Part shown: positions 1-9,078 of the stretch, piece by piece
Layout of the letters: the number at the start of each line of letters is the position of its first letter
How positions within the stretch are numbered: position 1 is the stretch's first letter
Source of the DNA: Pseudomonas bubulae
GTDB lineage: Bacteria > Pseudomonadota > Gammaproteobacteria > Pseudomonadales > Pseudomonadaceae
NCBI RefSeq assembly: GCF_900618535.1
Contig: NZ_UYJA01000003.1
Location: forward strand, 1-64,000
Reading direction: 5' to 3'
DNA length: 64,000 bases
Translations under genes and position numbers: made by a program
Notes under the pieces: generated by a model
Database searches by the model: none
What the model saw: the letters and a program-made list of their open reading frames with translations, nothing else
Told to the model about the DNA's origin: nothing

Positions 1-108
1 TGAGTTCCCTAAAGGGCCGTCGAAGACTACGACGTTGATAGGTTGGGTGTGTAAGCGCTGTGAGGCGTTGAGCTAACCAATACTAATTGCCCGTGAGGCT
101 TGACCATA
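1..108 (+). rRNA. 23S ribosomal RNA, 3' end (partial)
   Basis: The first bases match the conserved 3' end of Pseudomonas 23S rRNA, including the GCTAACCAATACTAATTGCC segment. The 5' part lies outside the window and the exact 3' end is approximate. A spacer of about 145 bases without a tRNA separates it from the 5S gene. Confidence 0.93.
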
Positions 109-254
109 TAACACCCAAGCAATTTGCTTAGAAGCGAATTGCGGTGTGTGAAGACGATACAAACCGAAAGTTTGCGGTTCACAAAACACCACATCTATTA
201 CATACCCATTCGCTGGAGCGTAAACCGAAAGGTAAACGACCTGGCTACCGAATT

Positions 255-372
255 TCTTGACGACCATAGAGCATTGGAACCACCTGATCCCATCCCGAAC
301 TCAGTAGTGAAACGATGCATCGCCGATGGTAGTGTGGGGTTTCCCCATGTGAGAGTAGGTCATCGTCAAGAT
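255..372 (+). rRNA. 5S ribosomal RNA
   Basis: This is a complete 5S gene of about 118 bases. It shows the invariant CCGAACTCAGTAGTGAAAC core and complementary ends (TTGACGAC with GTCGTCAA-like pairing). It is the last gene of an rRNA operon read rightward. The ends are set by pairing of the terminal stem and could be off by a few bases. Confidence 0.95.
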
Positions 373-383
373 TAAATTCCAAA

Positions 384-417
384 CCCCCTGTCTGCTCACG
401 CAGACAGGGGGTTTGTT
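384..417 (+). terminator. rRNA operon terminator
   Basis: CCCCCTGTCTGC and GCAGACAGGGGG form a 12-base-pair stem around a short TCAC loop, followed by a T-rich tail. It lies immediately after 5S and is a textbook intrinsic terminator for the rRNA operon. Confidence 0.93.
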
Positions 418-560
418 TTTGTGGCGAAAAAAGTTATGACCCGCCTGAGCGTATCGTTCTTCAGATCGCCTGCAGCTAAAGTCCTGCAAATAGGCACAGT
501 TATTTTGTAGCCCGCGCACTAGAATAGGCCCAGTCATTTTCTGAGCCTGAGACTCCCTAT

Positions 561-1220
561 ATGCCAGATCCGGTTGACCCCCGCAGGGTGTCAGAATTAC
601 CGCTGGACGAGTTGGTGGCCTGTCATGAGTGCGATCTACTGATGCGCAAGCCGCATCTCGCTCTCGGTGAGAAAGCCCAATGCCCGCGCTGCGGCTATGA
701 ACTCTACGCTCATAGGTACAAGGTGGTTGAACGCAGCCTTGCGCTTGTGATTGCTGCTTTGCTGCTCTACATACCTGCGAACTTTTTACCCATCATGCAG
801 CTCAATCTACTGGGCCAGGCGTCGCAAGACACGGTCTGGAGTGGTGTGCTCGGTTTGTACAACACCGGCATGCAAGGCATCGCGGCGGTGGTGTTCCTGT
901 GCAGCATGGGCATCCCGCTGCTCAAGTTGCTCTGCCAGCTTGCTGTGTTGCTGAGCATTCGCTGGAATATCGGGCGCAGCTACGGTTTGCTGATTTACCG
1001 CATTTATCACCATCTGCGTGATTGGGGCATGCTTGAGGTGTACTTCATGGGCGTGCTGGTGGCCATCGTAAAACTGTCCGATCTGGCTGAGCTGAGTCTT
1101 GGCCTGGGCCTGGTCTGTTTTGTCAGCCTGTTGCTGGTACAGGTCTGGCTGGAAGTGGTGATGTCACCTCACCAGATCTGGCAGGCGTTATCCGGGGAGG
1201 ATGCTCATGCGGGCGATTGA
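561..1220 (+). CDS. LetA/PqiA-family membrane protein, first half-protein
   Basis: The protein has 219 residues. An N-terminal zinc ribbon (Cys21, Cys24, Cys41, Cys44) is followed by one PqiA domain with about four membrane helices between residues 58 and 205. E. coli LetA and PqiA carry two such modules in one chain of over 400 residues; here the modules sit in two genes. The family works with an MCE-domain partner in moving lipids between inner and outer membranes. The next gene overlaps its end and the MCE gene follows, so the three genes are almost certainly one operon. The start at 561 lacks a strong ribosome site but is the only start that keeps the zinc ribbon. Confidence 0.9.
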   Translation: MPDPVDPRRVSELPLDELVACHECDLLMRKPHLALGEKAQCPRCGYELYAHRYKVVERSLALVIAALLLYIPANFLPIMQLNLLGQASQDTVWSGVLGLYNTGMQGIAAVVFLCSMGIPLLKLLCQLAVLLSIRWNIGRSYGLLIYRIYHHLRDWGMLEVYFMGVLVAIVKLSDLAELSLGLGLVCFVSLLLVQVWLEVVMSPHQIWQALSGEDAHAGD

Positions 1221-1830
1221 TGCGGGTATCTTGATCTGTGGCGAATGCCACGAACTGAACAGGCAAGACCCCGAAACCGACGAGCAAACCTGTACTCGCT
1301 GCGGTGCTCTGGTTCACGCGCGTCGCCCCGACAGTTTGATGCGCACCTGGGCATTGCTGCTGACGTCGGCCATTCTCTATATCCCGGCCAACCTGCTGCC
1401 GATCATGACAGTCAACTCATTGGGCCAGGGCTCGCCGAGTACGATCATGGCGGGTGTCATCGAGCTGGTACAGCACGGCATGATCCCGATTGCTGCCGTG
1501 GTGTTTGTGGCAAGTATTCTGGTGCCCACCTTCAAGCTGGTCGGCATCGCCTTGCTGTTGTTTTCGGTACAACGCCATCAGCCTCTTTCTGCCCGGCAAC
1601 GTATCATTATGTACCGATTTATCGAGTTCATTGGCCGTTGGTCAATGCTGGATATTTTCGTCATTGCCATTTTGGTGGCCGTGGTGAATTTTGGACGCAT
1701 AGCCAGCATCGAAGCCAATCTTGGCGCAGTGGCATTTGCCAGTGTGGTGGTGCTAACGATGCTTGCAGCTGTAACTTTTGATCCCCGACTGATTTGGGAC
1801 AACACGGAGTCGGACGACGACCATGAGTGA
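1207..1830 (+). CDS. LetA/PqiA-family membrane protein, second half-protein
   Basis: The protein has 207 residues, with its own Cys-x2-Cys...Cys-x2-Cys zinc ribbon at residues 11-32 and four predicted membrane helices. It is a paralogue of the preceding gene (both have a TALxxYIPANxLPIM-like first helix) and supplies the second half of a LetA/PqiA. An ATG at 1201 is also in frame, but the GGGGAGG site at 1194-1200 would touch it. The ATG at 1207 has normal spacing and is preferred. It overlaps the gene before by 14 bases and the MCE gene by 8, which indicates translational coupling. Confidence 0.9.
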   Translation: MRAIDAGILICGECHELNRQDPETDEQTCTRCGALVHARRPDSLMRTWALLLTSAILYIPANLLPIMTVNSLGQGSPSTIMAGVIELVQHGMIPIAAVVFVASILVPTFKLVGIALLLFSVQRHQPLSARQRIIMYRFIEFIGRWSMLDIFVIAILVAVVNFGRIASIEANLGAVAFASVVVLTMLAAVTFDPRLIWDNTESDDDHE

Positions 1831-4126
1831 CTTGCCTACCGCTAAAACCCGCCCGGCTTCCAACTGGTCGGCGATCTGGATCCTTCCGCTTATTGCCCTG
1901 GTCATCGGTGGCTGGCTGGGGTGGCGCGCCTACAGCGAAACCGGCATCGATATTCAGGTGCGTTTCGAGAGCGGCGAAGGCATCGTCGCCAACAAGACCG
2001 AGGTGGTCTACAAAGGCATGCCCGTGGGCAAGGTGAAAACCCTCGCCCTCGACGAGTCTGGCCCCAGCAAAGGGGTGATTGCTACCGTCGAAATGGACAA
2101 GGACGTTGAGCAATACCTGAAAACCAATACCCGTTTCTGGCTGGTCAAACCCAGTGTCACTCTGGCCGGTATCACCGGGCTCGAAACGCTGGTGTCCGGC
2201 AACTATATTGCGGTCAGTCCCGCCGATGGCGAGCCTGCACGCAAGTTCAAGGCGCTGTCACAAGAACCGCCCTTGTCTGATGCCAAACCAGGTCTGCACC
2301 TGACGCTTAAAGCTGAGCGTCTCGGTTCGTTGAACCGTGGTAGCCCGGTGTTCTACAAGCAGATCCAGGTAGGGCAGATCAAAAGCTACGTGCTTTCCGA
2401 AGACCAAAGCACTGTTGAAATCAAAGTCTTTATTGAGCCGACCTACGCCAATCTGGTGCGCAAACATACGCGCTTCTGGAATGCCAGCGGTATCAGCATC
2501 GACGCCAACCTGTCGGGTGTGAAACTGCGCAGCGAATCTCTGGCCAGTATTGTGGCCGGTGGTATTGCCTTCGCCACTCCAGAGAACCGCAAAGACAGCC
2601 CGCCCACCGATTCGAGCCTGCCGTTCCGTCTTTATGAAGACTTCGATGCCGCGCAGGCGGGGATCAAGGTCAAAGTCAAACTCAGCGACTTCGAGGGCCT
2701 GCAGGCCGGTCGTACGCCGGTCATGTACAAAGGCATCCAGGTCGGTAGCCTCAAGGGTCTCAAGGTGGACCCTGATCTGACCAGCGCCAGTGCCGAGCTG
2801 ACCCTGGACCCGTTGGCAGAAGACTACCTGGTGCAGGGGACCCAGTTCTGGGTGGTCAAGCCGTCCATCTCCCTGGCCGGCATTACCGGGCTGGAGGCGC
2901 TGGTCAAAGGCAACTACATTGCCATTCGCCCGGGTGACAAGGGCAGCACCCCCGAACGCGAATTCGTCGCCCGGCCAAAGGCTCCGCCGCTGGATCTGCG
3001 CTCACCGGGCCTGCATATGGTGCTCTTTACCGAGAACCTGGGCTCGCTGGATGTCGGCAGCCCGATCCTCTACAAGCAGGTCAAGGTCGGTTCGGTGCAG
3101 AGCTATCAGTTCTCCCGCACCAAAAAGCAGTTGGTGATCGGTGTCCATATCGAGAAGGAATACGAGAATCTGGTCAATGCTTCGACCCGTTTCTGGAATG
3201 CCAGCGGCATCACGTTGACCGGCGGTTTGACCGGCGGTATCCAGGTTAAAAGCGAATCCCTGCAAAGTCTGATGGCAGGCGGGATTGCTTTTGAAACACC
3301 GGAAGCCAAGGCGCCGCTGCAAAAACGTATCCCGCGTTTCCGTCTGTTTACTGACCGTGACGCAGCCATGCAGCAGGGAGTCGCCGTTACGATCAAGGTG
3401 CCGCGTGCCGATGGCCTGCGCGAGGGTACGCCGATTCGCTTCAAGGGGCTGGATGTTGGCAAGATCGAAAGCATTGACCTGAGCGAGGACCTGCAATCGG
3501 TTCTGCTCAAGGCACGCATCACCGAAGTGCCTGAGCGGATTGCGCGGGTTGGCAGCCAATTCTGGGTGGTCAAGCCGGAGCTTGGTTTGATGAAAACGGC
3601 CAACCTCGAAACCCTGGTCACCGGCCAGTACCTCGAGGTGCAACCGGCGAGCAAACAACTGGGGCGCCAGACCAGTTTTGTAGCCCTGGAGCAAGCGCCG
3701 GATGCCGCCGTTTCCCAGGCCGGATTGAGCCTGGTATTGAGCGCTGCCCGTCGTGGTTCGCTCAAGGAGGGCGTGCCTGTTACCTACCGTGAAGTCACCG
3801 TGGGTAAAGTCACGGGGTATGAGTTGGGCAACAGTGCCGACCGGGTGCTGGTACATATCCTGATCGAGCCGCGTTACGCGCCGTTGGTGCGTAGCGGTAG
3901 CCGTTTCTGGAATACGAGCGGTTTTGGTGTCGACTTCGGTTTGTTCAAAGGAGCAACGATTCGCACTGAATCCCTGGAAACCCTGGTGCAGGGTGGCATT
4001 GCCTTCGCCACACCGGACGGCGACAAGCTGGGCACCCAGGCTCGCCCTGAGCAAACCTTCCCGCTCTTTGACAAGTTCGAAGACGAATGGCTGCAGTGGG
4101 CACCGAAGATCCCGTTAGGCAAATAA
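1823..4126 (+). CDS. LetB/PqiB-type MCE protein with six MCE domains
   Basis: The protein has 767 residues: a single N-terminal membrane helix (about 17-37), then six repeated MCE domains starting near residues 42, 158, 280, 396, 519 and 635. Each carries a variant of G-x-P-V-x-Y-K-x-x-x-V-G. E. coli PqiB has three MCE domains and LetB seven, so this architecture lies between them and nearer LetB. In LetB the stacked MCE rings form a periplasmic tunnel for phospholipids. No PqiC-like lipoprotein gene follows, because a terminator comes at once. The short end (to KIPLGK) lacks the long coiled coil of PqiB, which again favours a LetB role. Confidence 0.9.
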   Translation: MSDLPTAKTRPASNWSAIWILPLIALVIGGWLGWRAYSETGIDIQVRFESGEGIVANKTEVVYKGMPVGKVKTLALDESGPSKGVIATVEMDKDVEQYLKTNTRFWLVKPSVTLAGITGLETLVSGNYIAVSPADGEPARKFKALSQEPPLSDAKPGLHLTLKAERLGSLNRGSPVFYKQIQVGQIKSYVLSEDQSTVEIKVFIEPTYANLVRKHTRFWNASGISIDANLSGVKLRSESLASIVAGGIAFATPENRKDSPPTDSSLPFRLYEDFDAAQAGIKVKVKLSDFEGLQAGRTPVMYKGIQVGSLKGLKVDPDLTSASAELTLDPLAEDYLVQGTQFWVVKPSISLAGITGLEALVKGNYIAIRPGDKGSTPEREFVARPKAPPLDLRSPGLHMVLFTENLGSLDVGSPILYKQVKVGSVQSYQFSRTKKQLVIGVHIEKEYENLVNASTRFWNASGITLTGGLTGGIQVKSESLQSLMAGGIAFETPEAKAPLQKRIPRFRLFTDRDAAMQQGVAVTIKVPRADGLREGTPIRFKGLDVGKIESIDLSEDLQSVLLKARITEVPERIARVGSQFWVVKPELGLMKTANLETLVTGQYLEVQPASKQLGRQTSFVALEQAPDAAVSQAGLSLVLSAARRGSLKEGVPVTYREVTVGKVTGYELGNSADRVLVHILIEPRYAPLVRSGSRFWNTSGFGVDFGLFKGATIRTESLETLVQGGIAFATPDGDKLGTQARPEQTFPLFDKFEDEWLQWAPKIPLGK

Positions 4127-4130
4127 GCTG

Positions 4131-4167
4131 AAAAAAAAACCGCGATCAATGATCGCGGTTTTTTTAT
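4131..4167. terminator. bidirectional terminator between letB-like gene and mksB
   Basis: A CCGCGATCA/TGATCGCGG hairpin is flanked by nine A on the left and seven T on the right. It can therefore stop transcription of both converging operons. Confidence 0.92.
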
Positions 4168-4182
4168 GTACGGGGTTCAGTC

Positions 4183-7023
4183 TCAGACTTCATCCAGTTC
4201 GCGTTCTTCCACCGCCGTCAACGCATCAGGTTTCACCTCGTCATGGCGACGAATGTACTTCCAGTCGTCTTCATCGATATAGATCCCGTTAGGGCCGCTG
4301 CCGCCTTCCAGGTCGATGGCCACATGGGCGCAGACCTGCGGCTTCACACTGGCCAGAATCGGTACAAAGCCCAGCTGCAAACTGGTCTCCAGCAGAGCTG
4401 TCTGGTTTTTCTCGTCAATGTCGGCAGCTTCGTCCAGGTAGTACGGCAAGCGAATACGCCCGGCCTGATCGCGGTCCATCAAGTGCAGCAACAAATACAT
4501 GTTGGTCAGCGCCTTGATCGTCATGGTCGTACCGTTGGACGCCGCGCCATCGATATCCGTGTGGATCACCGGCTGGCCATTGAGCTTGGTGATCTCGAAC
4601 GCCAGCTCGAACAAGTCCTTGAGCCCCAACTGGTTATGGTTGGCTGCCACCAGGCGCGCCAGATACTCCTTGGCCTCTTCGTTCTTGTTGTCTTGTTCGG
4701 TGCTCTGGCTGAGGTCAAACACCGACAGTGTCTCGCCTTCTTCGTACTGGCTGGCGCTGTGGATAATCTGATCGATATGTTTGAGCGCCTCCTTGTTGGG
4801 GGCCAGCACGATACGGAAGCTTTTGAGGTTGGACACCTGACGCTTGTTGATTTCGCGGTTGAACAATGCCAGTTGATGCTCGAGGCTGTCGTAGTCGCTG
4901 CGGATATTGCGCAGCGTGCGGGCGATATCGGTGACTGCGGCCCGGCGCGCCTTGCCCAGGGTCAGGGCTTCTTCGGTGCGGTGGGCGTAGGCGTTGATCA
5001 GTAACTGCAGGCGCCGCTCCATATCGTCTTCACTGTCGAACTTGGCCACACCCTTGAGGCGTACCTGAGCGTACAGCGCCTCGATCTGGCCGTCGCAACG
5101 CAACAAGCCCTGCCAGCTGTCCTGATAGTCGTTGAGCAACGGCAGCAGGTTGTCCATCGAATCGTCGACCGGATCCATAAATGGCGTACCGAACGGCAAG
5201 TCGGCGGGCAGCAGTTGGCGTCGACGCAAGCTGTCATCCAGGGTGCGCTGTTTGGCTTCCATGTCACCGATCTGGCGACCGACCAGTTGCAACTTGGCCG
5301 ACAACTGCTGGACGCGCTCGGTGAAGGCATCGCTGGAGCGTTTCAACTCGTCCTGCGCAGCTTCGGCCTGAGCCAGTTGCTCGAGTTTTTCGCCTTCTTC
5401 TGCACTGAGCGTCTGGCTGCGGCGGAAATCTTCCAGCGCCTTTTGCGCATCCAGCACCTGCTGATACAGGGACTCGGCTTCGCTCTTGCTTGCGGCGCGG
5501 TCAGAGGTCACGGCCTGCTGGGTCTTGAGTTGCTTGAGCTCTTTTTCCAGACGCTCTTTCTGCTCGCGCAAAGCCGCGCGGTCCGCCAGTGCCTGCAGGG
5601 CAGGGGGCTCGATATGGCTCAAGTCGATGGACAGGCCCGGGGCTTCAAAACGCTCGCCTTTAAAGCCATCGAGGATCAGCTCCAGCGATTTGACCCAGGC
5701 ATCGCTGTCATCCAGCGCAATCCCGTGCTCACCCAGGGGCAGGCTGAACAGGGCACTGTTGAACAGGCGCATCAGGCGTTCCACATCCTGCTGCGAAAAC
5801 TCTTCGCGCAAGCGGGCATAGCTGTTGTTGTCGGCGTGATCGAGCTGCTGCTTGACCGACTTGAGGCGCTTTTCCAGATCGCGCAGTCGCTCGTCCAGAT
5901 CCTCGGCACTGAACTGACGCGACTGCGCCAGCGCCCCCGCCAGTTCGTCGTGGGCGTCTTTGGCGCTCAGCAATTGCTGCTCAAGCACCTTTACGTCGTC
6001 GACCAGGGCGAAACGATGTTTGAGCACTGACAACTCGCCGAGCCAGCGCTGGATACCGGAAATTTCCCGCTCAAGACGCATCAACTCCTGAGTGCTGCTG
6101 CGCTGGTTGTTTTGCAGGGCGTCCTGTTCGTTGCGGTAGTGCTCGGACTGGATCAGCAGCTCTTCCTTGCGGGCCCCGGCGTAGTCCTGCCAGGTACCGA
6201 GCAAGGAATCGAGCAGCGGTGACAGGCGGTGCAGCTTGCCACGCAGCAGGTCGCGCTGGCGCACACCTGCGGCCAATGCCTCGACCAACGGCCCGGCGCC
6301 GACCAGTGCGTTGTAGTCCTGCTCCATGCGTCGTACATCACGGAAAGCTTCTTCGCACGCGGCAATGTAATCAACGCTGCCCGAACGCAGGCTGTGTTCG
6401 AACGCATCGAGGAACAGTTGCTTGAGCTTGGCCGCAGTGATTTCGCGCATATGCAGCAGGTTGATAAATAGCGCGCGGAAGGTCTTGAGGCTCTGCTCGC
6501 TGGTGGAGCGCAGCGGGATCAGGGTCAGGTCCAGGGGGATCGACGTATGGCCACCCACCAGCAGACGCCGAAGCTCATCAGGCTTGAGCTCGTAGGCTTT
6601 GAGGCCATTACGCTCCAGGTTGTTGAACAGCTCCTTCTGGCGCAGGCAGGTGTCGTCTTTCTGGTAGTGGGCCAGGTCCAGTTTGCCCGCGTAGGCAAAA
6701 AACTGGTGACCGAAGCCGCCCCCCGGGCCGCGACCGACAACACCGATCACATGGGGGCCGTGGGGTAGGGACACTTCGACCAGGATGTAACTGGTGTCCG
6801 AGGCAAAGTAGAAGCGTCGCGACTGCTCAAGGCTGTATTTGCCGAAGCTCATGTCGGACATGCGCGCCAGAATCGGGAACTGCAGGGCGTTGATTGATGC
6901 CGATTTGCCGAGGTTGTTCGCCCCGTAGACCGACAGCGGGTGTTCCAGCGGGAACAGCCCCAGGCTGTAACCGGCGGTGTTCAACAGGGCAAAGCGGCGA
7001 ATGCCGTAGCGTTCCTGGCTCAT
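4183..7023 (-). CDS. mksB: Condensin-like SMC ATPase MksB
   Basis: The protein has 946 residues. The N-terminal head has a Walker A at residues 34-41 (GANNLGKS). Two long coiled-coil stretches (about 270-390 and 500-620, with Glu/Gln/Lys/Leu heptads) surround a central hinge. The C-terminal head has a Walker B (YYLDEAADID). This is the layout and size of MksB, the SMC subunit of the MukBEF-like MksBEF complex, which compacts or clears DNA. Its ATG overlaps the mksE stop by four bases. No mksG/jetD nuclease gene is adjacent, so this looks like the chromosome-maintenance type rather than a full Wadjet plasmid-defence locus. Confidence 0.92.
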   Translation of the reverse strand: MSQERYGIRRFALLNTAGYSLGLFPLEHPLSVYGANNLGKSASINALQFPILARMSDMSFGKYSLEQSRRFYFASDTSYILVEVSLPHGPHVIGVVGRGPGGGFGHQFFAYAGKLDLAHYQKDDTCLRQKELFNNLERNGLKAYELKPDELRRLLVGGHTSIPLDLTLIPLRSTSEQSLKTFRALFINLLHMREITAAKLKQLFLDAFEHSLRSGSVDYIAACEEAFRDVRRMEQDYNALVGAGPLVEALAAGVRQRDLLRGKLHRLSPLLDSLLGTWQDYAGARKEELLIQSEHYRNEQDALQNNQRSSTQELMRLEREISGIQRWLGELSVLKHRFALVDDVKVLEQQLLSAKDAHDELAGALAQSRQFSAEDLDERLRDLEKRLKSVKQQLDHADNNSYARLREEFSQQDVERLMRLFNSALFSLPLGEHGIALDDSDAWVKSLELILDGFKGERFEAPGLSIDLSHIEPPALQALADRAALREQKERLEKELKQLKTQQAVTSDRAASKSEAESLYQQVLDAQKALEDFRRSQTLSAEEGEKLEQLAQAEAAQDELKRSSDAFTERVQQLSAKLQLVGRQIGDMEAKQRTLDDSLRRRQLLPADLPFGTPFMDPVDDSMDNLLPLLNDYQDSWQGLLRCDGQIEALYAQVRLKGVAKFDSEDDMERRLQLLINAYAHRTEEALTLGKARRAAVTDIARTLRNIRSDYDSLEHQLALFNREINKRQVSNLKSFRIVLAPNKEALKHIDQIIHSASQYEEGETLSVFDLSQSTEQDNKNEEAKEYLARLVAANHNQLGLKDLFELAFEITKLNGQPVIHTDIDGAASNGTTMTIKALTNMYLLLHLMDRDQAGRIRLPYYLDEAADIDEKNQTALLETSLQLGFVPILASVKPQVCAHVAIDLEGGSGPNGIYIDEDDWKYIRRHDEVKPDALTAVEERELDEV

Positions 7024-7667
7024 GCGTCCATCTCCTGTTGTTCGTCGGCAATGGCGCGGGCCAATGCGGCCTCGTCATCACTGTCGTCATCGGCCAGCAC
7101 CGGCGTGGGCAAAGGCAGGATGCTGTGCAGGCTGGCGGCCAGGTCGCGGTCTTGTTGCACCGACAGGCACACATCGAGAAAACGGTGCATCGGTGGCAGA
7201 AAGCGATAGATGCCGGGTTCTTCACTGGCAAAACCGAGCTGGGTCATGCGGCGCATGATCTTTTCTTCCAGTTCGTCCTGGCTGGTGACTTCAGCCTGCA
7301 CAAACAGGTCGCGGTATTTTTCCAGCAGCGCAGGCAACTCGTCGCGGCCCAGGCTGCCACCGTCGAGCACGGCGATCGGGTCGCGGCCCTGATCGGCCAG
7401 ATGCTCGACGATGATAAACGTGAATAGCGCCAGGCGCTGTGCGGTCTTGTTGACCTGCGCAGTGGCAGTGTCGGGCACAAAGTAATAGAAGCCGCGGGTA
7501 TCACACACCAGTTCAAAGCCCAGGGCTTTAAACAGGGCGCGGTATTGATCCTGGAAGTTCGACAGTTGCGCGTACAGCTCCGGGTCGCGGCGGCTGACGT
7601 GATAACCCTTGAACAGCTCACGAAAAATCGGTGCCAGCTGGGACAGTTCAGAAAGATCAAGATGCAT
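7020..7667 (-). CDS. mksE: Condensin accessory subunit MksE
   Basis: The protein has 215 residues, starting MHLDLSELSQLAPIF. The family is a winged-helix protein that binds the kleisin MksF and the SMC heads. Many in-frame codons lie upstream, but only this ATG gives the family N-terminus; it overlaps the mksF stop by 11 bases. The acidic C-terminus (DDDSDDE) is followed by a four-base overlap with mksB. Order and overlaps fit a tightly coupled mksF-mksE-mksB operon. Confidence 0.9.
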   Translation of the reverse strand: MHLDLSELSQLAPIFRELFKGYHVSRRDPELYAQLSNFQDQYRALFKALGFELVCDTRGFYYFVPDTATAQVNKTAQRLALFTFIIVEHLADQGRDPIAVLDGGSLGRDELPALLEKYRDLFVQAEVTSQDELEEKIMRRMTQLGFASEEPGIYRFLPPMHRFLDVCLSVQQDRDLAASLHSILPLPTPVLADDDSDDEAALARAIADEQQEMDA

Positions 7668-8934
7668 GCAGAGAGCTCGCAGTAGTCTGGGTCGCATCTT
7701 CGCTGTGAGAAAGCAGAGCGAAGGAGCGCAGGCTGACCAAATGTTCGTGGGTGTGGTAATCGCGGCGCTCCAGGCGTTCGCGCACGAAGCGTTTTTCACG
7801 GGACAGGCGTGAGAACCAGTACAGCAATTCATCGGTGTCGCCGTCTGGCTCTTGTGCCAGCAGCCAGCACATCAAGTCCGGCATCGGTAGCGCATCGCTG
7901 CAGCGGTCGAGCATTTCCTTGACCGTGCGCGGGGCCTTGGGCGTTTCGCCGCGGTGGACCTTATGCGCCTTGGGAAATTTCGCCGGTTTGGCTTCGAAGC
8001 GGGCCAGGGCATAGACATAAGCCTCAACCTGACTGGCGCTCCCCAAAAAGGTGCTTTGCGGGCGGGTGAACATCGGCATGGCTGCTTGCGGCACTGCGTC
8101 CAGGCCTTTGCGGCGGATGGCTGCCAGTGCCAGCGCGGCACCACGGGTCACGGCATTGTGCCGGCGGGCTTCTTCACGCAGCGGCAGTAGCAACTCACGG
8201 GCATGGCGCAGGGTCATCTGGGCGCTGGTTTGCATCTCAAGGATGCGCGCATGGGTGCGCAGCAGCATGTCGTCGTCTACCAAGTGGCCGAGGCGTTGCT
8301 GTTCGCTGAGCATGCGCAGCAGCACCACTTCGACCTTGCGTACGCCTTGCTCGAAAGCGCCGTCGGCGTTGACCAGCTGAATCATGGGTTCGACGTATTC
8401 ATCCCAGGTTGCCAGCACCTCGGCATAGCGCTGACGCAACGGAATTTGCCGGTCGCTGGTCTTGGCCCGTTCGGCTACGGCCACCAGCGCCTGTTCATCG
8501 TTGGCGAGTTTTTTCAATACATCGCGTACCCGCATATCGAGTAAACGCAGCTGGCGTGCCAGGTCATGGCCGTCTCGAATGTCGAAGGCATCCTGGATAT
8601 AACCTGCCAGCCGCTCCAGATGGCGCAGGTAGGCTTCGATTTCCAGGCACAGGCCAAGTCGGTGCTCGTGGCGCAAATAAGCCAGAAAGTCGTGAATCTG
8701 GGCGTTTAGCTCGAAACGGTTCGGGCTTTTGGCGACCGGCACCAGAATGTCCAGACGAATCCAGGCATCGAGCACGGCGGTGATGTCTTGCGGCGTGCTG
8801 TCCATCTGATGAACGGCCAGTTGCAGGCGTAATTCGTTCAGGCTCAGGGTGCCTTGGTCGAAGTGTTCACACAAAGGCTCAAGGAGTGCCCAGTGCTCGG
8901 CGAGGGCACGTAAAACGCGCTTGGGTTCGATCAT
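7657..8934 (-). CDS. mksF: Kleisin-like subunit MksF
   Basis: The protein has 425 residues, starting MIEPKRVLRALAEHW. It is the first gene of the mksFEB operon; the family closes the SMC ring like MukF. The open frame extends further upstream, but the added residues are low-complexity and overlap the opposite holD-like gene, so the ATG at 8934 is chosen. No clear Shine-Dalgarno precedes it. The 144 bases between this start and the divergent gene at 9079 must hold both promoters. Confidence 0.88.
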   Translation of the reverse strand: MIEPKRVLRALAEHWALLEPLCEHFDQGTLSLNELRLQLAVHQMDSTPQDITAVLDAWIRLDILVPVAKSPNRFELNAQIHDFLAYLRHEHRLGLCLEIEAYLRHLERLAGYIQDAFDIRDGHDLARQLRLLDMRVRDVLKKLANDEQALVAVAERAKTSDRQIPLRQRYAEVLATWDEYVEPMIQLVNADGAFEQGVRKVEVVLLRMLSEQQRLGHLVDDDMLLRTHARILEMQTSAQMTLRHARELLLPLREEARRHNAVTRGAALALAAIRRKGLDAVPQAAMPMFTRPQSTFLGSASQVEAYVYALARFEAKPAKFPKAHKVHRGETPKAPRTVKEMLDRCSDALPMPDLMCWLLAQEPDGDTDELLYWFSRLSREKRFVRERLERRDYHTHEHLVSLRSFALLSHSEDATQTTASSLHAS

Positions 8935-9078
8935 GGGAGGGCCGGTCAATTGGCAAGTAAAGGCCGCGATTGTACTGCAACGTGCTGTCGAGTCATCACT
9001 TGGCAGATCAACTGCGGGCGGGAAGGGCAGAAGGGCGGTAGAATCCCCACACTTTAGTAATCCACAGATGGCCGATCC

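Noticed and set aside
124..537. Short open frames over the 23S-5S spacer and 5S gene
   Set aside because: They overlap rRNA and its terminator and have no ribosome site or protein pattern.
3002..4054. 350-codon open frame antisense to the letB-like gene
   Set aside because: It is opposite a clear MCE-domain gene; long antisense frames arise from GC-rich codon use.
4243..6030. Two open frames of over 250 codons antisense to mksB
   Set aside because: The forward gene is well supported and the antisense proteins show only mirrored low-complexity sequence.
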